From Pseudonocardia phyllosphaerae (GTDB lineage Bacteria > Actinomycetota > Actinomycetes > Mycobacteriales > Pseudonocardiaceae), in contig NZ_JBKGXS010000006.1 in NCBI RefSeq assembly GCF_046546475.1, forward strand, positions 256,970 to 320,969: 64,000 nucleotides of DNA. Direction: 5' to 3'. Shown here piece after piece: positions 7,826 through 16,464 of this stretch. The notes beneath the pieces are model-generated. The model saw nothing but the letters and a program-made list of their open reading frames with translations, ran no database searches and had not been told where the DNA came from. The position numbers and the translations under genes are program-made. Positions within the stretch are counted from its first letter, which is position 1; every line of letters begins with the position of its first letter.

Positions 7826-8706
7826 CAGCGTTCACGGAGATCGACCGGGAGTTCCACCGGCTCGACGACGTGCTGGCCGCAGCGGTCCCGCTGCCCGCCG
7901 TCGACGACGTCGTGGGGCGGGCAGCCGGTGCGCGCCGCGCGACGACGGCGGCCACCGCCGCCGTGCTGACCGTCGGCGCGCTGGGCGGGCTGACCGCCGT
8001 CGCGACCGCCGCCGCCCCGGCCGGTGAGCTCGTCGGCGCACCGTTCGCGATCGCCTCGCCCGCCACGCAGCCGCAGGCCCCGCAGCGGATCGACACCGGT
8101 TCCGCCGGTGCGGCCCCGGCGACCACCACGGGCGGGACCGCCACCGGCACCGGGACGCCCGGCACGACGACCGGGACCGCGGACCCGACCGGCACGACCG
8201 GCGCCGGGTCCCCGGCCGCCCGGGACACCGGCACGACCGGCACCGGGGGCCCGGCCTCGCCGGACACCGGCGCCCCTGCGCCGATCCCCGCGGCCGGTCC
8301 CGCTCCGGCCCCCCAGCCGGTCGCGGCGCCCGGCTCGCCGGTCCGCCCGACGCCGTCCGCGCCGCCCCCGGCCGGCGGCGCCCCCGGGGGGCACAACGGC
8401 GACGGCGAGGGCTCCACCGACCCGACGCACACGACGCACCCGTCGGAGCCGTCGCAGCCGACCGAGCCGTCGCAGCCGACCGACCCGCCGTCGTCGTCCG
8501 GCCCCCCGTCGAGCGAGGAGCCGCCGGCGACCACGACGCCGCCCGGTGACGGGGAGGGCAACGAGGACCCCCAGCCGTCGGAACAGCCACCGACGCAGTC
8601 GACGACCCCGGCGAGCAGCCACTCGTCCTCGCCGACCGGCTCGGCGGAGCCGGAGACGCCCTCGGACACCCCGTCGACCGGCGGGGAGTCGAACACCGCG
8701 CGCTGA
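7822..8706 (+). CDS. membrane protein coupled to ECF sigma, Pro/Ser/Thr-rich tail
   Basis: Not a recognised family. The 294-residue protein starts with a short charged cytoplasmic segment (about 1-40), has one hydrophobic segment at about 41-66, then 225 residues rich in Thr, Gly, Pro, Ser and acidic residues with short repeats such as PSEPSQPTEPSQPTD. It starts at ATG overlapping the sigma factor stop by 4 bases, so translation is coupled. A one-helix protein co-encoded with an ECF sigma is the usual layout of an anti-sigma factor, but I see no zinc-binding HxxxCxxC anti-sigma motif. A structural or cell-wall-spanning role is equally possible. Confidence 0.75.
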   Translation: MTAFTEIDREFHRLDDVLAAAVPLPAVDDVVGRAAGARRATTAATAAVLTVGALGGLTAVATAAAPAGELVGAPFAIASPATQPQAPQRIDTGSAGAAPATTTGGTATGTGTPGTTTGTADPTGTTGAGSPAARDTGTTGTGGPASPDTGAPAPIPAAGPAPAPQPVAAPGSPVRPTPSAPPPAGGAPGGHNGDGEGSTDPTHTTHPSEPSQPTEPSQPTDPPSSSGPPSSEEPPATTTPPGDGEGNEDPQPSEQPPTQSTTPASSHSSSPTGSAEPETPSDTPSTGGESNTAR

Positions 8707-8743
8707 CCCGCTCGGATCGGCGCCTGCCGCGCGGGCCCGGTGC

Positions 8744-9283
8744 TCAGCCGGGCACGTGCAGGTCGTCCGGCGGGACCGGCTCGGCCCGCGGCCCCAGGTC
8801 GACGCCGTGCGCGGCCATCCAGGCCACCGGGTCGTGGTCGTGCGCGGTCAGCCCGGCCAGCGCCGCGTGCGAGACCGTCAGGGCGTACTCGGCCAGGCGC
8901 GGCTCCAGCAGCCCCTGGGCGACCGCGGCCACGTACTCGTCGACGTCGATCACCTCGGTGCCGCGCCCGCGCCGCACCACCAGGTCCAGGTAGAGGTCGG
9001 TCATCCGCAGCCGGTCGCCGTCGCGGACGATCTCGGCGACGTCGACGTACATGTCCTGGTCGCGCTCGTGCCCGGGCCGCCACCGCCAGTCCGACAGGCA
9101 GACCCCCAGGTCGGGCACCACCCACAGCTCGATCCACCAGGCGTTCGGCCGGGCGATCACCGGCCGGGACAGGTAGAGGCCCCAGTCCTGCACGCGCAGC
9201 GTCTCGACCGGCCGCTCGGTGCCCTTCGTGTCGACCTGCACGCCCGCGGCGGGGTCGAAGACCTGGATCTTGGGAGGGTGCAC
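8744..9283 (-). CDS. DUF402 domain protein
   Basis: A member of the DUF402 family (FomD-like; some members hydrolyse nucleotide or phosphonate esters), 179 residues. Family features seen are the Trp-rich stretch ARPNAWWIELWVVPDLGVC, the acidic run DMYVDVAEIVRDGDRLRMTDLYLDLVV and a conserved DVDEY. These acidic residues form a metal site in characterised relatives. The GTG at 9283 is chosen because it gives the expected N-terminus VHPPKIQVFDPAAG; the frame is open to 9379 but that part overlaps the uvrB promoter. The biological substrate in actinobacteria is unknown to me. Confidence 0.82.
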   Translation of the reverse strand: MHPPKIQVFDPAAGVQVDTKGTERPVETLRVQDWGLYLSRPVIARPNAWWIELWVVPDLGVCLSDWRWRPGHERDQDMYVDVAEIVRDGDRLRMTDLYLDLVVRRGRGTEVIDVDEYVAAVAQGLLEPRLAEYALTVSHAALAGLTAHDHDPVAWMAAHGVDLGPRAEPVPPDDLHVPG

Positions 9284-9365
9284 GCGGGCATCGTGCCGGG
9301 CCGCGGCGGGCCTGTGCACCCCCTGCGCAGGGACGCGCCCGCGGGAAACTGTCGGTGGGTGCTCG

Positions 9366-9371
9366 TACTGT
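9366..9371 (+). promoter_or_regulatory. -10 element (TACTGT) of uvrB
   Basis: TACTGT ends 6 bases before the ATG at 9378, with GGGGGC between. The mRNA would be leaderless or nearly so. No LexA-type site was found here, in contrast to uvrA. Confidence 0.5.
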
Positions 9372-9377
9372 GGGGGC

Positions 9378-11597
9378 ATGGCTTTCGCGACCGAGGTCCC
9401 GGGTTCCGCGGCGGATCAGCGCGCGCACCCCGATGCCGGCACCACGCCGACGGACACGCCGCTCGCGCACTCCGAGCACCGTCCGGTCGGCGAGGTCGAG
9501 CGCAGCGAGAAGCGCTTCGAGGTCGTCAGCGAGCACGTACCGGCCGGTGACCAGCCGACCGCGATCGCGGAGCTGGACTCGCGGCTGCGCAACGGCGAGC
9601 AGGACATCGTGCTGATGGGCGCCACCGGTACCGGCAAGTCGGCGACCACGGCGTGGCTGATCGAGCAGCAGCAGCGGCCGACGCTGGTGATGGCGCCGAA
9701 CAAGACCCTCGCCGCCCAGCTGGCCAACGAGCTGCGGGAGATGCTGCCGCACAACGCGGTCGAGTACTTCGTCTCCTACTACGACTACTACCAGCCCGAG
9801 GCCTACATCGCGCAGACCGACACCTACATCGAGAAGGACAGCTCGATCAACGACGACGTCGAGCGGCTGCGGCACTCGGCGACGATGAACCTGCTGTCCC
9901 GGCGCGACGTCGTCGTGGTCGCCTCGGTGTCCTGCATCTACGGCCTGGGCACGCCGCAGTCGTATCTGGACCGGTCGGTGCCGCTGAAGGTCGGTGAGGA
10001 GATCGACCGCGACCGGCTGCTGCGCCTGCTGGTCGACGTGCAGTACACGCGCAACGACATGTCCTTCACCCGTGGCACGTTCCGGGTCCGCGGGGACACC
10101 GTCGAGATCATCCCCGCGTACCAGGAGCTGGCGCTGCGGATCGAGTTCTTCGGCGACGAGATCGAGGCGCTCTACCACCTCAACCCGCTCACCGGCGACG
10201 AGGTGGAACAGGTCGACGAGATCCGGATCTTCCCGGCGACGCACTACGTCGCGGGCCCGGAGCGGATGGAGCGCGCGGTGCGCGACATCGAGGCCGAGCT
10301 GGAGCAGCGCCTCGAACAGCTGGAGAACCAGGGCAAGCTGCTGGAGGCCCAGCGGCTGCGGATGCGCACCCAGTACGACATCGAGATGATCCGCCAGGTC
10401 GGGTTCTGCTCGGGCATCGAGAACTACTCGCGCCACATCGACGGGCGTGCCGGCGGCACCGCCCCGGCCACGCTGATCGACTACTTCCCGGACGACTTCC
10501 TGCTGGTCATCGACGAGTCGCACGTGACGGTGCCGCAGATCGGCGGCATGTACGAGGGCGACATGTCCCGCAAGCGCAACCTCGTCGAGTACGGGTTCCG
10601 GCTGCCGTCGGCGGTGGACAACCGGCCGCTGACCTGGGAGGAGTTCGCCGACCGGATCGGGCAGACGGTGTACCTGTCCGCGACCCCGGGGCCCTACGAG
10701 CTCAACCGCACCGGCGGCGAGTTCGTCGAGCAGGTCATCCGCCCGACCGGCCTGGTCGACCCCGAGGTCGTCGTGAAGCCGACGAAGGGCCAGATCGACG
10801 ACCTGGTCGCCGAGATCCGCGACCGCACCGAGCGCGACGAGCGGGTCCTGGTCACCACGCTGACCAAGAAGATGGCCGAGGACCTCACCGACTACCTGCT
10901 CGAGCTGGGCATCAAGGTCCGGTACCTGCACTCCGAGGTCGACACGCTGCGCCGGGTGGAGCTGCTGCGCCAGCTCCGCTCCGGCGAGTACGACGTGCTG
11001 GTCGGTATCAACCTGCTCCGCGAGGGCCTCGACCTGCCCGAGGTGTCGCTGGTCGCGATCCTCGACGCGGACAAGGAGGGCTTCCTGCGGTCGGGGACCT
11101 CGCTGATCCAGACGATCGGGCGCGCGGCGCGCAACGTGTCCGGCCAGGTGCACATGTACGCGGACACGATCACCGAGTCGATGCGGTACGCGATCGACGA
11201 GACCGACCGGCGCCGGGCCAAGCAGATCGCCTACAACACCGAGCACGGCATCGACCCACAGCCGCTGCGCAAGCGGATCGCCGACATCCTCGACCAGGTC
11301 TACCGGGAGGCCGAGGACACCGAGTCGGTCCCGGTCGAGGGCTCGGGCCGCAACGCCTCGCGGGGCAAGCGCGCCGCGGGGGAGGCCGGGCGGTCGTCGT
11401 CGGGCAGTGCCGGGGTGGCGGCCAAGGACACGAAGGGCATGCCGCGTGCGGAGCTGGCCGACCTCATCCAGCAGATGAACGACCAGATGCTCGCCGCCGC
11501 CCGTGACCTGCAGTTCGAGCTGGCCGCGCGGCTGCGCGACGAGATCTCCGATCTGAAGAAGGAGCTGCGCGGTATGGACGCGGCCGGGGTGCAGTGA
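9378..11597 (+). CDS. uvrB: excinuclease ABC subunit B
   Basis: UvrB verifies damage and recruits UvrC in nucleotide excision repair. The 739-residue protein has a 45-residue hydrophilic extension, then Walker A GATGTGKS (81-88), the damage-probing beta-hairpin region VSYYDYYQPEAYI, the DEAD-like VIDESHVT, helicase motif LTKKMAEDLTDYL, motif VI TIGRAARN, and a C-terminal UvrC-binding (UVR) domain in the last 40 residues (LIQQMNDQMLAAARDLQFELAARLRDE is the region). The start ATG at 9378 follows the -10 directly; an upstream open frame to 9219 is antisense to DUF402. The short N-terminal extension is usual in actinobacteria. Confidence 0.98.
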   Translation: MAFATEVPGSAADQRAHPDAGTTPTDTPLAHSEHRPVGEVERSEKRFEVVSEHVPAGDQPTAIAELDSRLRNGEQDIVLMGATGTGKSATTAWLIEQQQRPTLVMAPNKTLAAQLANELREMLPHNAVEYFVSYYDYYQPEAYIAQTDTYIEKDSSINDDVERLRHSATMNLLSRRDVVVVASVSCIYGLGTPQSYLDRSVPLKVGEEIDRDRLLRLLVDVQYTRNDMSFTRGTFRVRGDTVEIIPAYQELALRIEFFGDEIEALYHLNPLTGDEVEQVDEIRIFPATHYVAGPERMERAVRDIEAELEQRLEQLENQGKLLEAQRLRMRTQYDIEMIRQVGFCSGIENYSRHIDGRAGGTAPATLIDYFPDDFLLVIDESHVTVPQIGGMYEGDMSRKRNLVEYGFRLPSAVDNRPLTWEEFADRIGQTVYLSATPGPYELNRTGGEFVEQVIRPTGLVDPEVVVKPTKGQIDDLVAEIRDRTERDERVLVTTLTKKMAEDLTDYLLELGIKVRYLHSEVDTLRRVELLRQLRSGEYDVLVGINLLREGLDLPEVSLVAILDADKEGFLRSGTSLIQTIGRAARNVSGQVHMYADTITESMRYAIDETDRRRAKQIAYNTEHGIDPQPLRKRIADILDQVYREAEDTESVPVEGSGRNASRGKRAAGEAGRSSSGSAGVAAKDTKGMPRAELADLIQQMNDQMLAAARDLQFELAARLRDEISDLKKELRGMDAAGVQ

Positions 11598-11611
11598 CAC
11601 CCGACGGGGCT

Positions 11612-11632
11612 CCGGTGCCGGGCGCGCACCGG
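11612..11632 (+). terminator. terminator hairpin after uvrB
   Basis: CCGGTGC / GCACCGG form a perfect 7-bp stem around a 7-base loop, 14 bases downstream of the uvrB stop. There is no U-tract, typical for this GC content. Confidence 0.6.
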
Positions 11633-11780
11633 GGCGGCGGTGCGGGCGGTGTGGCGAGGTGAGGGTCCTGATCGGGAGGGGCGGGGCCGACCGCTACCGT
11701 GGTCGCTCGATCCCGCCCACCGGCCCGTCGGTCACGACAGGCCTGCCGCGTCCCCGGCGGCGTCCAGCGGAGGAGCCCGC

Positions 11781-13085
11781 GTGACCGTCACCCGTCCGAC
11801 CACCGACCCGGGACCGCGCGCCGTCGCCGACGGCCACGTCCTGCGGGTGCGGTCGGCACTGACCGCCCGCCGCACGCTGTGGGTGACGGTGCCGCTGCTG
11901 CTGATCTCGGGGTTCTGGTCGTTCTACCGGATGCACGGCTACGCCCTCGACCTGGACGTCTACCGGATCGGCGTGCAGGTGTGGCTGGCGGGCGGGGACA
12001 TGTACGGCCCGCTGCCGACCCCGCAGTACGGGCCGCCCGGGATGCCGTTCATCTACCCGGTGTTCGCGGCGATCACGATGATTCCGCTGGCCACCGTGCC
12101 CTACGGCATCGCGTTCGGCCTGCAGTTCGCCGCGACCGTGCTGTCCCTGGCCGTGTGTATCGCGCTGTCGGTGCGGGTCGCGTGGCCCGCCGGCGGTTGG
12201 CGCGGCGCCGGGATCGTGCTGGTCCCCGCCCTGGCCGCGACCCTGCTGATCGAGCCCGCGGCGCAGACGATGGCGTTCGGGCAGATCAACATGGTGCTGA
12301 TGGCGCTGGTGCTGGTCGATCTGCTCGCGCCGCGCACCTACTGGCCGCGCGGCATGCTGCTCGGCATCGCCGCGGCGATCAAGCTGACCCCCGGCGGGTT
12401 CGTGCTGTTCTTCCTGCTGCGCCGGGACCGGCGCTCGGCGGCCGTCTCGGTCGTGACCGGTGCGGTCGCCACCGGTATCGGGTTCCTGGTCGACTTCGAC
12501 TCGTCGTACCGGTACTGGTTCGTCGGCGGCCCCGCGGCCGGGGTGAGCGGCTCGACGTTCTTCTCCAACGAGACGGTCAAGGCGTCGCTGGCCCGGATGG
12601 ACATCCCGGAGCCGTGGCTGTCGGTGACCTGGCTGGTGCTCGTCGCGATCCTGCTGGCCCTGGCCGTGCCGGTGATCCGGCGCAGCGAGCCGGTGCTGGC
12701 GATGTCGGCGACCGCCGCCGTCATCCTCGCCGCGACGCCGACGGCGTGGTCGCACCACTGGGTGTGGATCATCCCGGCGCTGTGCGGGATCGGTGTGCAC
12801 GCCGCCCGCTACCGTTCCTGGCAGTGGCTGACCGTCGGCGCCGTGCTCGGGTTCATCTTCTTCCTCGCGCCGTTCCGCTGGATGCCGAACCAGTGGGGCG
12901 TGGTCATGGCGTGGACGCCGGGGGAGCAGCTGCTCGCGGCCAGCTATGTGCTGCCGTGCTCGCTGACCCTGGCGCTGGGCTGCTGGTTCGTCACCCGCGG
13001 TCCCGGTCGTCCCGGCGGTCCGGAGGCCGCGCCGCCGGAGGCGCTGCGCGTGCCGTCCGGGGAGACGGCGCGTCCGTCCGCCTGA
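11781..13085 (+). CDS. GT87-family membrane glycosyltransferase
   Basis: A polytopic membrane protein of 434 residues with about ten transmembrane segments. It fits the GT87 (formerly DUF2029) polyprenyl-phosphate-mannose-dependent mannosyltransferases that build actinobacterial phosphatidylinositol mannosides and lipoglycans. The catalytic-type acidic motif is in the first periplasmic loop (GYALDLDVYRIGVQVWL) followed by YGPLPTPQYGPPGMPFIYPV, and further family signs are FGQINMVLMALVLVDLL and AAAIKLTPGGFVLFFLL. The start is the GTG at 11781 with GGAGGAG 6 bases upstream. It stands alone between uvrB and a regulator, so the acceptor cannot be inferred. Confidence 0.88.
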   Translation: MTVTRPTTDPGPRAVADGHVLRVRSALTARRTLWVTVPLLLISGFWSFYRMHGYALDLDVYRIGVQVWLAGGDMYGPLPTPQYGPPGMPFIYPVFAAITMIPLATVPYGIAFGLQFAATVLSLAVCIALSVRVAWPAGGWRGAGIVLVPALAATLLIEPAAQTMAFGQINMVLMALVLVDLLAPRTYWPRGMLLGIAAAIKLTPGGFVLFFLLRRDRRSAAVSVVTGAVATGIGFLVDFDSSYRYWFVGGPAAGVSGSTFFSNETVKASLARMDIPEPWLSVTWLVLVAILLALAVPVIRRSEPVLAMSATAAVILAATPTAWSHHWVWIIPALCGIGVHAARYRSWQWLTVGAVLGFIFFLAPFRWMPNQWGVVMAWTPGEQLLAASYVLPCSLTLALGCWFVTRGPGRPGGPEAAPPEALRVPSGETARPSA

Positions 13086-13250
13086 CGCCACCGCGGCCTG
13101 CGTCGCCTCCCGGCCCGGAACGGCGGCCTGACCGAGCCGGGCTCCGTCGCGGTCCGGCCCGGTCACGCCCGCCGTACCGGCGCCGCGCGGCCGATCGTCT
13201 GATCGACTGCCCCCGCGGCCGTGGGCATGGCGCACGCCACACCCCGGACC

Positions 13251-13256
13251 TAGCCT
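13251..13256 (+). promoter_or_regulatory. -10 element (TAGCCT) of the GAF regulator
   Basis: TAGCCT lies 11 bases before the GTG at 13268, implying a leader of only a few bases. The gap 13086-13267 shows nothing else. Confidence 0.4.
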
Positions 13257-13267
13257 GGGTCGAGGAG

Positions 13268-14536
13268 GTGGGGGACATCGACGTCCGACAGCCCGACGGC
13301 ATCTGCGCGGTCCGGCCCGGTACCGACCTGGGCCGCTACGCCCGCATGCTCGCGCGCGTCCACGACGCCGCGCTCTCCGGCGACCCCGCGCCCGCGCAGG
13401 CCCGCGGACTGGTCGCCCGCTCCTGGGACCGGGTCCGCGCCCAGGGGGTGAACCCCGACGACGTCCACCCGCCCGGCCCGCTCGACGCCGGCCAGGTCGA
13501 ACGGCGCCGCACCGGCTCCGCGCTGGCCGGGGTGCTGCCCGAGCTGCGCTCCGCGCTGACCTCGGTCGCCGAGGACGCCCGGCACGTCATGGTCGTCACC
13601 GACGCCGACGGCGTCCTGCTGTGGCGGGAGGGCTCCACCGCCGTCCGGCACCGCGCCGACGCGCTCGGGTTCACCGAGGGCGCCGACTGGTCCGAGTCGT
13701 CGGTGGGGACGAACGCGATCGGCACCGCGCTCGCCGAGGACGGCCCGGTGCAGATCTTCTCCGCCGAGCACTTCGTCCGCAGCCACCACGTCTGGACCTG
13801 TACCGCCTGCCCGGTGCACGACCCGCGCACCGGGGAGCTCCTCGGCGTCGTCGACCTGTCCGGGCCCGCCGAGACCGTGCACCCGACGACGGTCGCACTG
13901 GTCGGCACCGCGGTCCGGCTCGCCGAGGCCGGCCTGTGGCGCACCCACGAGGCACGGCTGGACGTGCTGCGCACCATCGGCGCGCCGCTGCTCGCGCGCT
14001 CGTCCGGGCCGGGGCTGGTCGTCGACGACCAGGGCTGGGTCGCCGCCGCGGCCGGCCTGTCCGGCATCGACCGGGTCGCCGCACCCGTCGCCGACCGGGT
14101 GGTCGCGGTGCGCGGGCTCGGCCCCTGCCTGCCCGAGCCGGTGCCCGGTGGCTGGCTGCTGCGCCCGGCCCGCGGAGCCGCCCGGATGCGGCTGAGCCTG
14201 GACCTCGACGGGCGTCCGCCGCGCGCCGTCGTGGAGGGGACGAGCCGGTGGGAGCACCCGCTGTCGACCCGGCACGCCGAGGTGCTGGTGCTGCTGGCCC
14301 GTGCCGGTGCCACCGGCCTGGACGCCGCGGCGCTGTCGCAGGGGCTCTACGGGGACCGCGCCCACCTGGTCACCGTCCGCGCCGAGATGTCCCGGCTGCG
14401 CCGCGGCCTCGGCGGGCTGCTGCTGGCCCGGCCGTACCGGATCGCGCCGGAGGTGGAGCTGGACCTGCGCGGGGTGCGGGAGAGCCGGCTGGTGCGGGCG
14501 TCGTCGGCGCCGGGGGTGGCGGCGCTACGCCGCTGA
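13268..14536 (+). CDS. GAF-domain transcriptional regulator (AcoR N-terminal type)
   Basis: A 422-residue regulator. The N-terminal half has the arrangement of AcoR/DhaR-type activators: LVARSWDRVRAQGVNPDDVHPP, then a GAF sensor domain (about 85-215) with the family marks EGADWSESSVGTNAIGTALA and HHVWTCTACPVHDP. There is no AAA+ ATPase domain, so it cannot be a sigma-54 activator. The last 120 residues (from about 325) look like a winged-helix region (HPLSTRHAEVLVLLARAGAT, then VTVRAEMSRLRRGLGGLL). This GAF-plus-short-DNA-binding-domain form is common in actinobacteria next to dehydrogenases. It likely controls the reductase that follows 238 bases downstream. The start codon is uncertain. Confidence 0.82.
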   Translation: MGDIDVRQPDGICAVRPGTDLGRYARMLARVHDAALSGDPAPAQARGLVARSWDRVRAQGVNPDDVHPPGPLDAGQVERRRTGSALAGVLPELRSALTSVAEDARHVMVVTDADGVLLWREGSTAVRHRADALGFTEGADWSESSVGTNAIGTALAEDGPVQIFSAEHFVRSHHVWTCTACPVHDPRTGELLGVVDLSGPAETVHPTTVALVGTAVRLAEAGLWRTHEARLDVLRTIGAPLLARSSGPGLVVDDQGWVAAAAGLSGIDRVAAPVADRVVAVRGLGPCLPEPVPGGWLLRPARGAARMRLSLDLDGRPPRAVVEGTSRWEHPLSTRHAEVLVLLARAGATGLDAAALSQGLYGDRAHLVTVRAEMSRLRRGLGGLLLARPYRIAPEVELDLRGVRESRLVRASSAPGVAALRR

Positions 14537-14637
14537 CCGGGGCCCCGCACCGGAGGAACGCCCTCCCACCGCACGGTGAGGGGCACGTGGGAGCTGTTGG
14601 ATCATGTTCCGGCAGCACTGACGTCCCCCTCGCCACC

Positions 14638-14654
14638 TGCAACCGCGCTGCAAC
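14638..14654 (+). promoter_or_regulatory. candidate activator site, TGCAAC direct repeat
   Basis: TGCAAC occurs at 14638-14643 and 14649-14654, exactly 11 bases apart, about 120 bases upstream of the reductase start. One helical turn spacing suggests a protein dimer on one DNA face. I infer the GAF regulator as the binder; nothing else is seen in 14537-14774. Confidence 0.3.
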
Positions 14655-14774
14655 GGTGGCCGCGGTCACGTCTGCGGTGCTCCACTCGCGGTCCGGGGCA
14701 CAGGGCCCCGGCGGCAGCGCGGCCGGTTCCGGATCCCGGATGGCTGCGCGCCGGACGGCGTCGAGGGAGCCGAC

Positions 14775-15542
14775 ATGGGTGTCGCGGTGGTCACGGGTGC
14801 AGGACGAGGAATCGGGCGCGGCATCGCACTGCGGCTGGCGCGCGACGGGCATGCGGTAGCCGTCGACGACGTGAACACCGATGATGTCGCGGCGGTCGCG
14901 AACGAGATCACCGCCGCGGGCGGGACGGCCCGGGCCTACGACGCCGATGTCACCGACCCCGAAGCCGTCACCGAGCTGTGCCGCCGGGTCGTGGACGACC
15001 TCGGCGGTCTGGACGTCATGGTCGCCAATGCCGGGATCGCCCAGGTCAAGCCGCTGCTGGAGGTCACGCCCGATGACCTGCGGAAGATCTTCGACGTCAA
15101 CGTGTTCGGCGTCGTGTACTGCCTGCAGTCCGCCGCCCGGACCATGATCGACCGCGGGACCGGCGGCAAGATCGTCAACGCTGCCTCGATCGCCGGGCAC
15201 GCGGGCTTCGACCTGCTCGGCCACTACTCGGCGACCAAGTTCGCGGTGCGGGCACTCACCCAGGCGGCGGCGAAGGAGCTCGCCCCGCACCGGATCACCG
15301 TGAACGCCTACTGCCCCGGCATCGTCGGCACCGATATGTGGGATCTCATCGACGCGCAGATGGGGGAGCGCAGCGGCGCGGCGAAGGGCGAGACCCTGAA
15401 GCAGTACGCCGCGGGCATCCCGCTGGGTCGGGTGCAGACCGCCGAGGACGTCGCCGCCTTCGTCTCCTACCTCGCCGGCCCGGACTCTGACTACATGACC
15501 GGCCAGTCGGTCATGATCGACGGCGGCGTCGTGATGGTCTGA
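14775..15542 (+). CDS. SDR family diacetyl/acetoin reductase
   Basis: A 255-residue short-chain dehydrogenase with the classical fold: NAD(P)-binding TGAGRGIG (residues 7-14), NAG at 85-87, and the catalytic set Ser138, Tyr151, Lys155 (YSATK). Asp31-Asp32 at the end of strand 2 favours NAD(H). Strand and loop sequences (GMxxVVTGA-like start, CLQSAARTMIDRGTGGKIVNAASIAGHAG, PGIVGTDMWDLIDAQM) match the diacetyl reductase [(S)-acetoin forming]/meso-butanediol dehydrogenase group. The neighbouring AcoR-type GAF regulator fits acetoin metabolism. It ends 10 bases from the convergent permease gene. Substrate choice is inferred from family and context. Confidence 0.88.
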   Translation: MGVAVVTGAGRGIGRGIALRLARDGHAVAVDDVNTDDVAAVANEITAAGGTARAYDADVTDPEAVTELCRRVVDDLGGLDVMVANAGIAQVKPLLEVTPDDLRKIFDVNVFGVVYCLQSAARTMIDRGTGGKIVNAASIAGHAGFDLLGHYSATKFAVRALTQAAAKELAPHRITVNAYCPGIVGTDMWDLIDAQMGERSGAAKGETLKQYAAGIPLGRVQTAEDVAAFVSYLAGPDSDYMTGQSVMIDGGVVMV

Positions 15543-15552
15543 CCGGCCCGGC

Positions 15553-16464
15553 TCAGCTGGTGATGTCCTTGCGGGTGAACCGCCAGGCCGCGAGCGCGGT
15601 GAACCCGACGGCCCAGCAGACCGCGGCGAAGGCGCCGTAGGTCATGTCGGACCAGTCGACGTCGGTGGCCAGCAGCGCGGACCAGGCGTCGCCGTAGTGG
15701 GTGGGCAGGAAGTTCCGCAGGTCACCGAGCGCGTCGATCTGGTCGATGATCTGCGAGACGATCGACACCATCACCGCGCCGCCGACCGCGCCGAGCGGGG
15801 CGTCGGTGCTCACCGACAGCAGCAGCGCCAGGCCCGCCACCCAGGTCAGCTGGACCGCGACGTAGACGGCGGCGAGCAGGACCCGCCCGACCGCCGTCGC
15901 GAACGGCAGCGACTCGCCCAGCGGCGATACGAGGTCCCCGGTGCCGTAGGCGAGCGCGCCGACCAGCAGCGACACCACCGGTAGCAGCAGGATCGCCGCT
16001 CCGGTGAGCAGCGCCGCGACGATCGCCTTCTGCCGCAACAGCCGCGCCCGCGGCACCGGGATCGCCAGTAGATAGCGCAGCGACGACCACGACGCCTCGG
16101 AGGCGATCGTGTCGCCGAAGAACAGCGCCACCAGCACGACCAGCAGGAAGCTCGCCGACGCGAACAGCGCGAACACCGCGAAGTTCGCGGCGCCGTCCGA
16201 GGCGAGGTCGACCAGGTTCGGGCCGGAGCCGGGGCCGTCGTCGTCGCCGATCGAGAACGCTGCCACGAGGATCAACGGCAGCGCCGCGACCAGCGCGAAC
16301 GACACCTGGGTGCGTCGCCGGCGCAGCTGGCGGACCAGCTCGGTGCGCAGCGGCAGCGTGCGGGCGCCGCTCACCTGCTCCGGCGGGGTGCCGGTGCCGA
16401 GCGCCCCGATGTGGCCCCGCCGGGTGGACAGCCGGCGGGCGGTGTCGTCGTCGGCCGGGTTCAT
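15553..16464 (-). CDS. ABC-2 type transporter permease
   Basis: A 303-residue membrane protein with six predicted transmembrane segments, of the ABC-2 export permease type (SFALVAALPLILVAAFSIGDDDG in the first segment and loop, then ASFLLVVLVALFFGDTIASE, and further helices). The start ATG overlaps the stop of the upstream hydrolase-ATPase gene by 4 bases, so the two are one operon and presumably one transporter, the ATPase domain supplied by that fusion. The exported substrate is unknown. It converges with the reductase gene, with only 10 bases between the stops. Confidence 0.9.
   Translation of the reverse strand: MNPADDDTARRLSTRRGHIGALGTGTPPEQVSGARTLPLRTELVRQLRRRRTQVSFALVAALPLILVAAFSIGDDDGPGSGPNLVDLASDGAANFAVFALFASASFLLVVLVALFFGDTIASEASWSSLRYLLAIPVPRARLLRQKAIVAALLTGAAILLLPVVSLLVGALAYGTGDLVSPLGESLPFATAVGRVLLAAVYVAVQLTWVAGLALLLSVSTDAPLGAVGGAVMVSIVSQIIDQIDALGDLRNFLPTHYGDAWSALLATDVDWSDMTYGAFAAVCWAVGFTALAAWRFTRKDITS

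Noticed and set aside
7743..11600. Very long open frame on the minus strand, about 1285 codons
   Set aside because: It is antisense to uvrB, the DUF402 gene and the sigma-factor partner. High GC keeps this frame open; its translation is low-complexity with no domain, while uvrB on the plus strand is certain.
11699..13267. N-terminal extension of the GAF regulator to more than 900 residues
   Set aside because: This part of the frame lies over the GT87 gene in another frame and is Arg/Ala-rich shadow; coding sense begins near 13268.
13268..14536. Sigma-54-dependent activator
   Set aside because: The N-terminal half resembles AcoR, but no Walker A, GAFTGA or other AAA+ motif exists.
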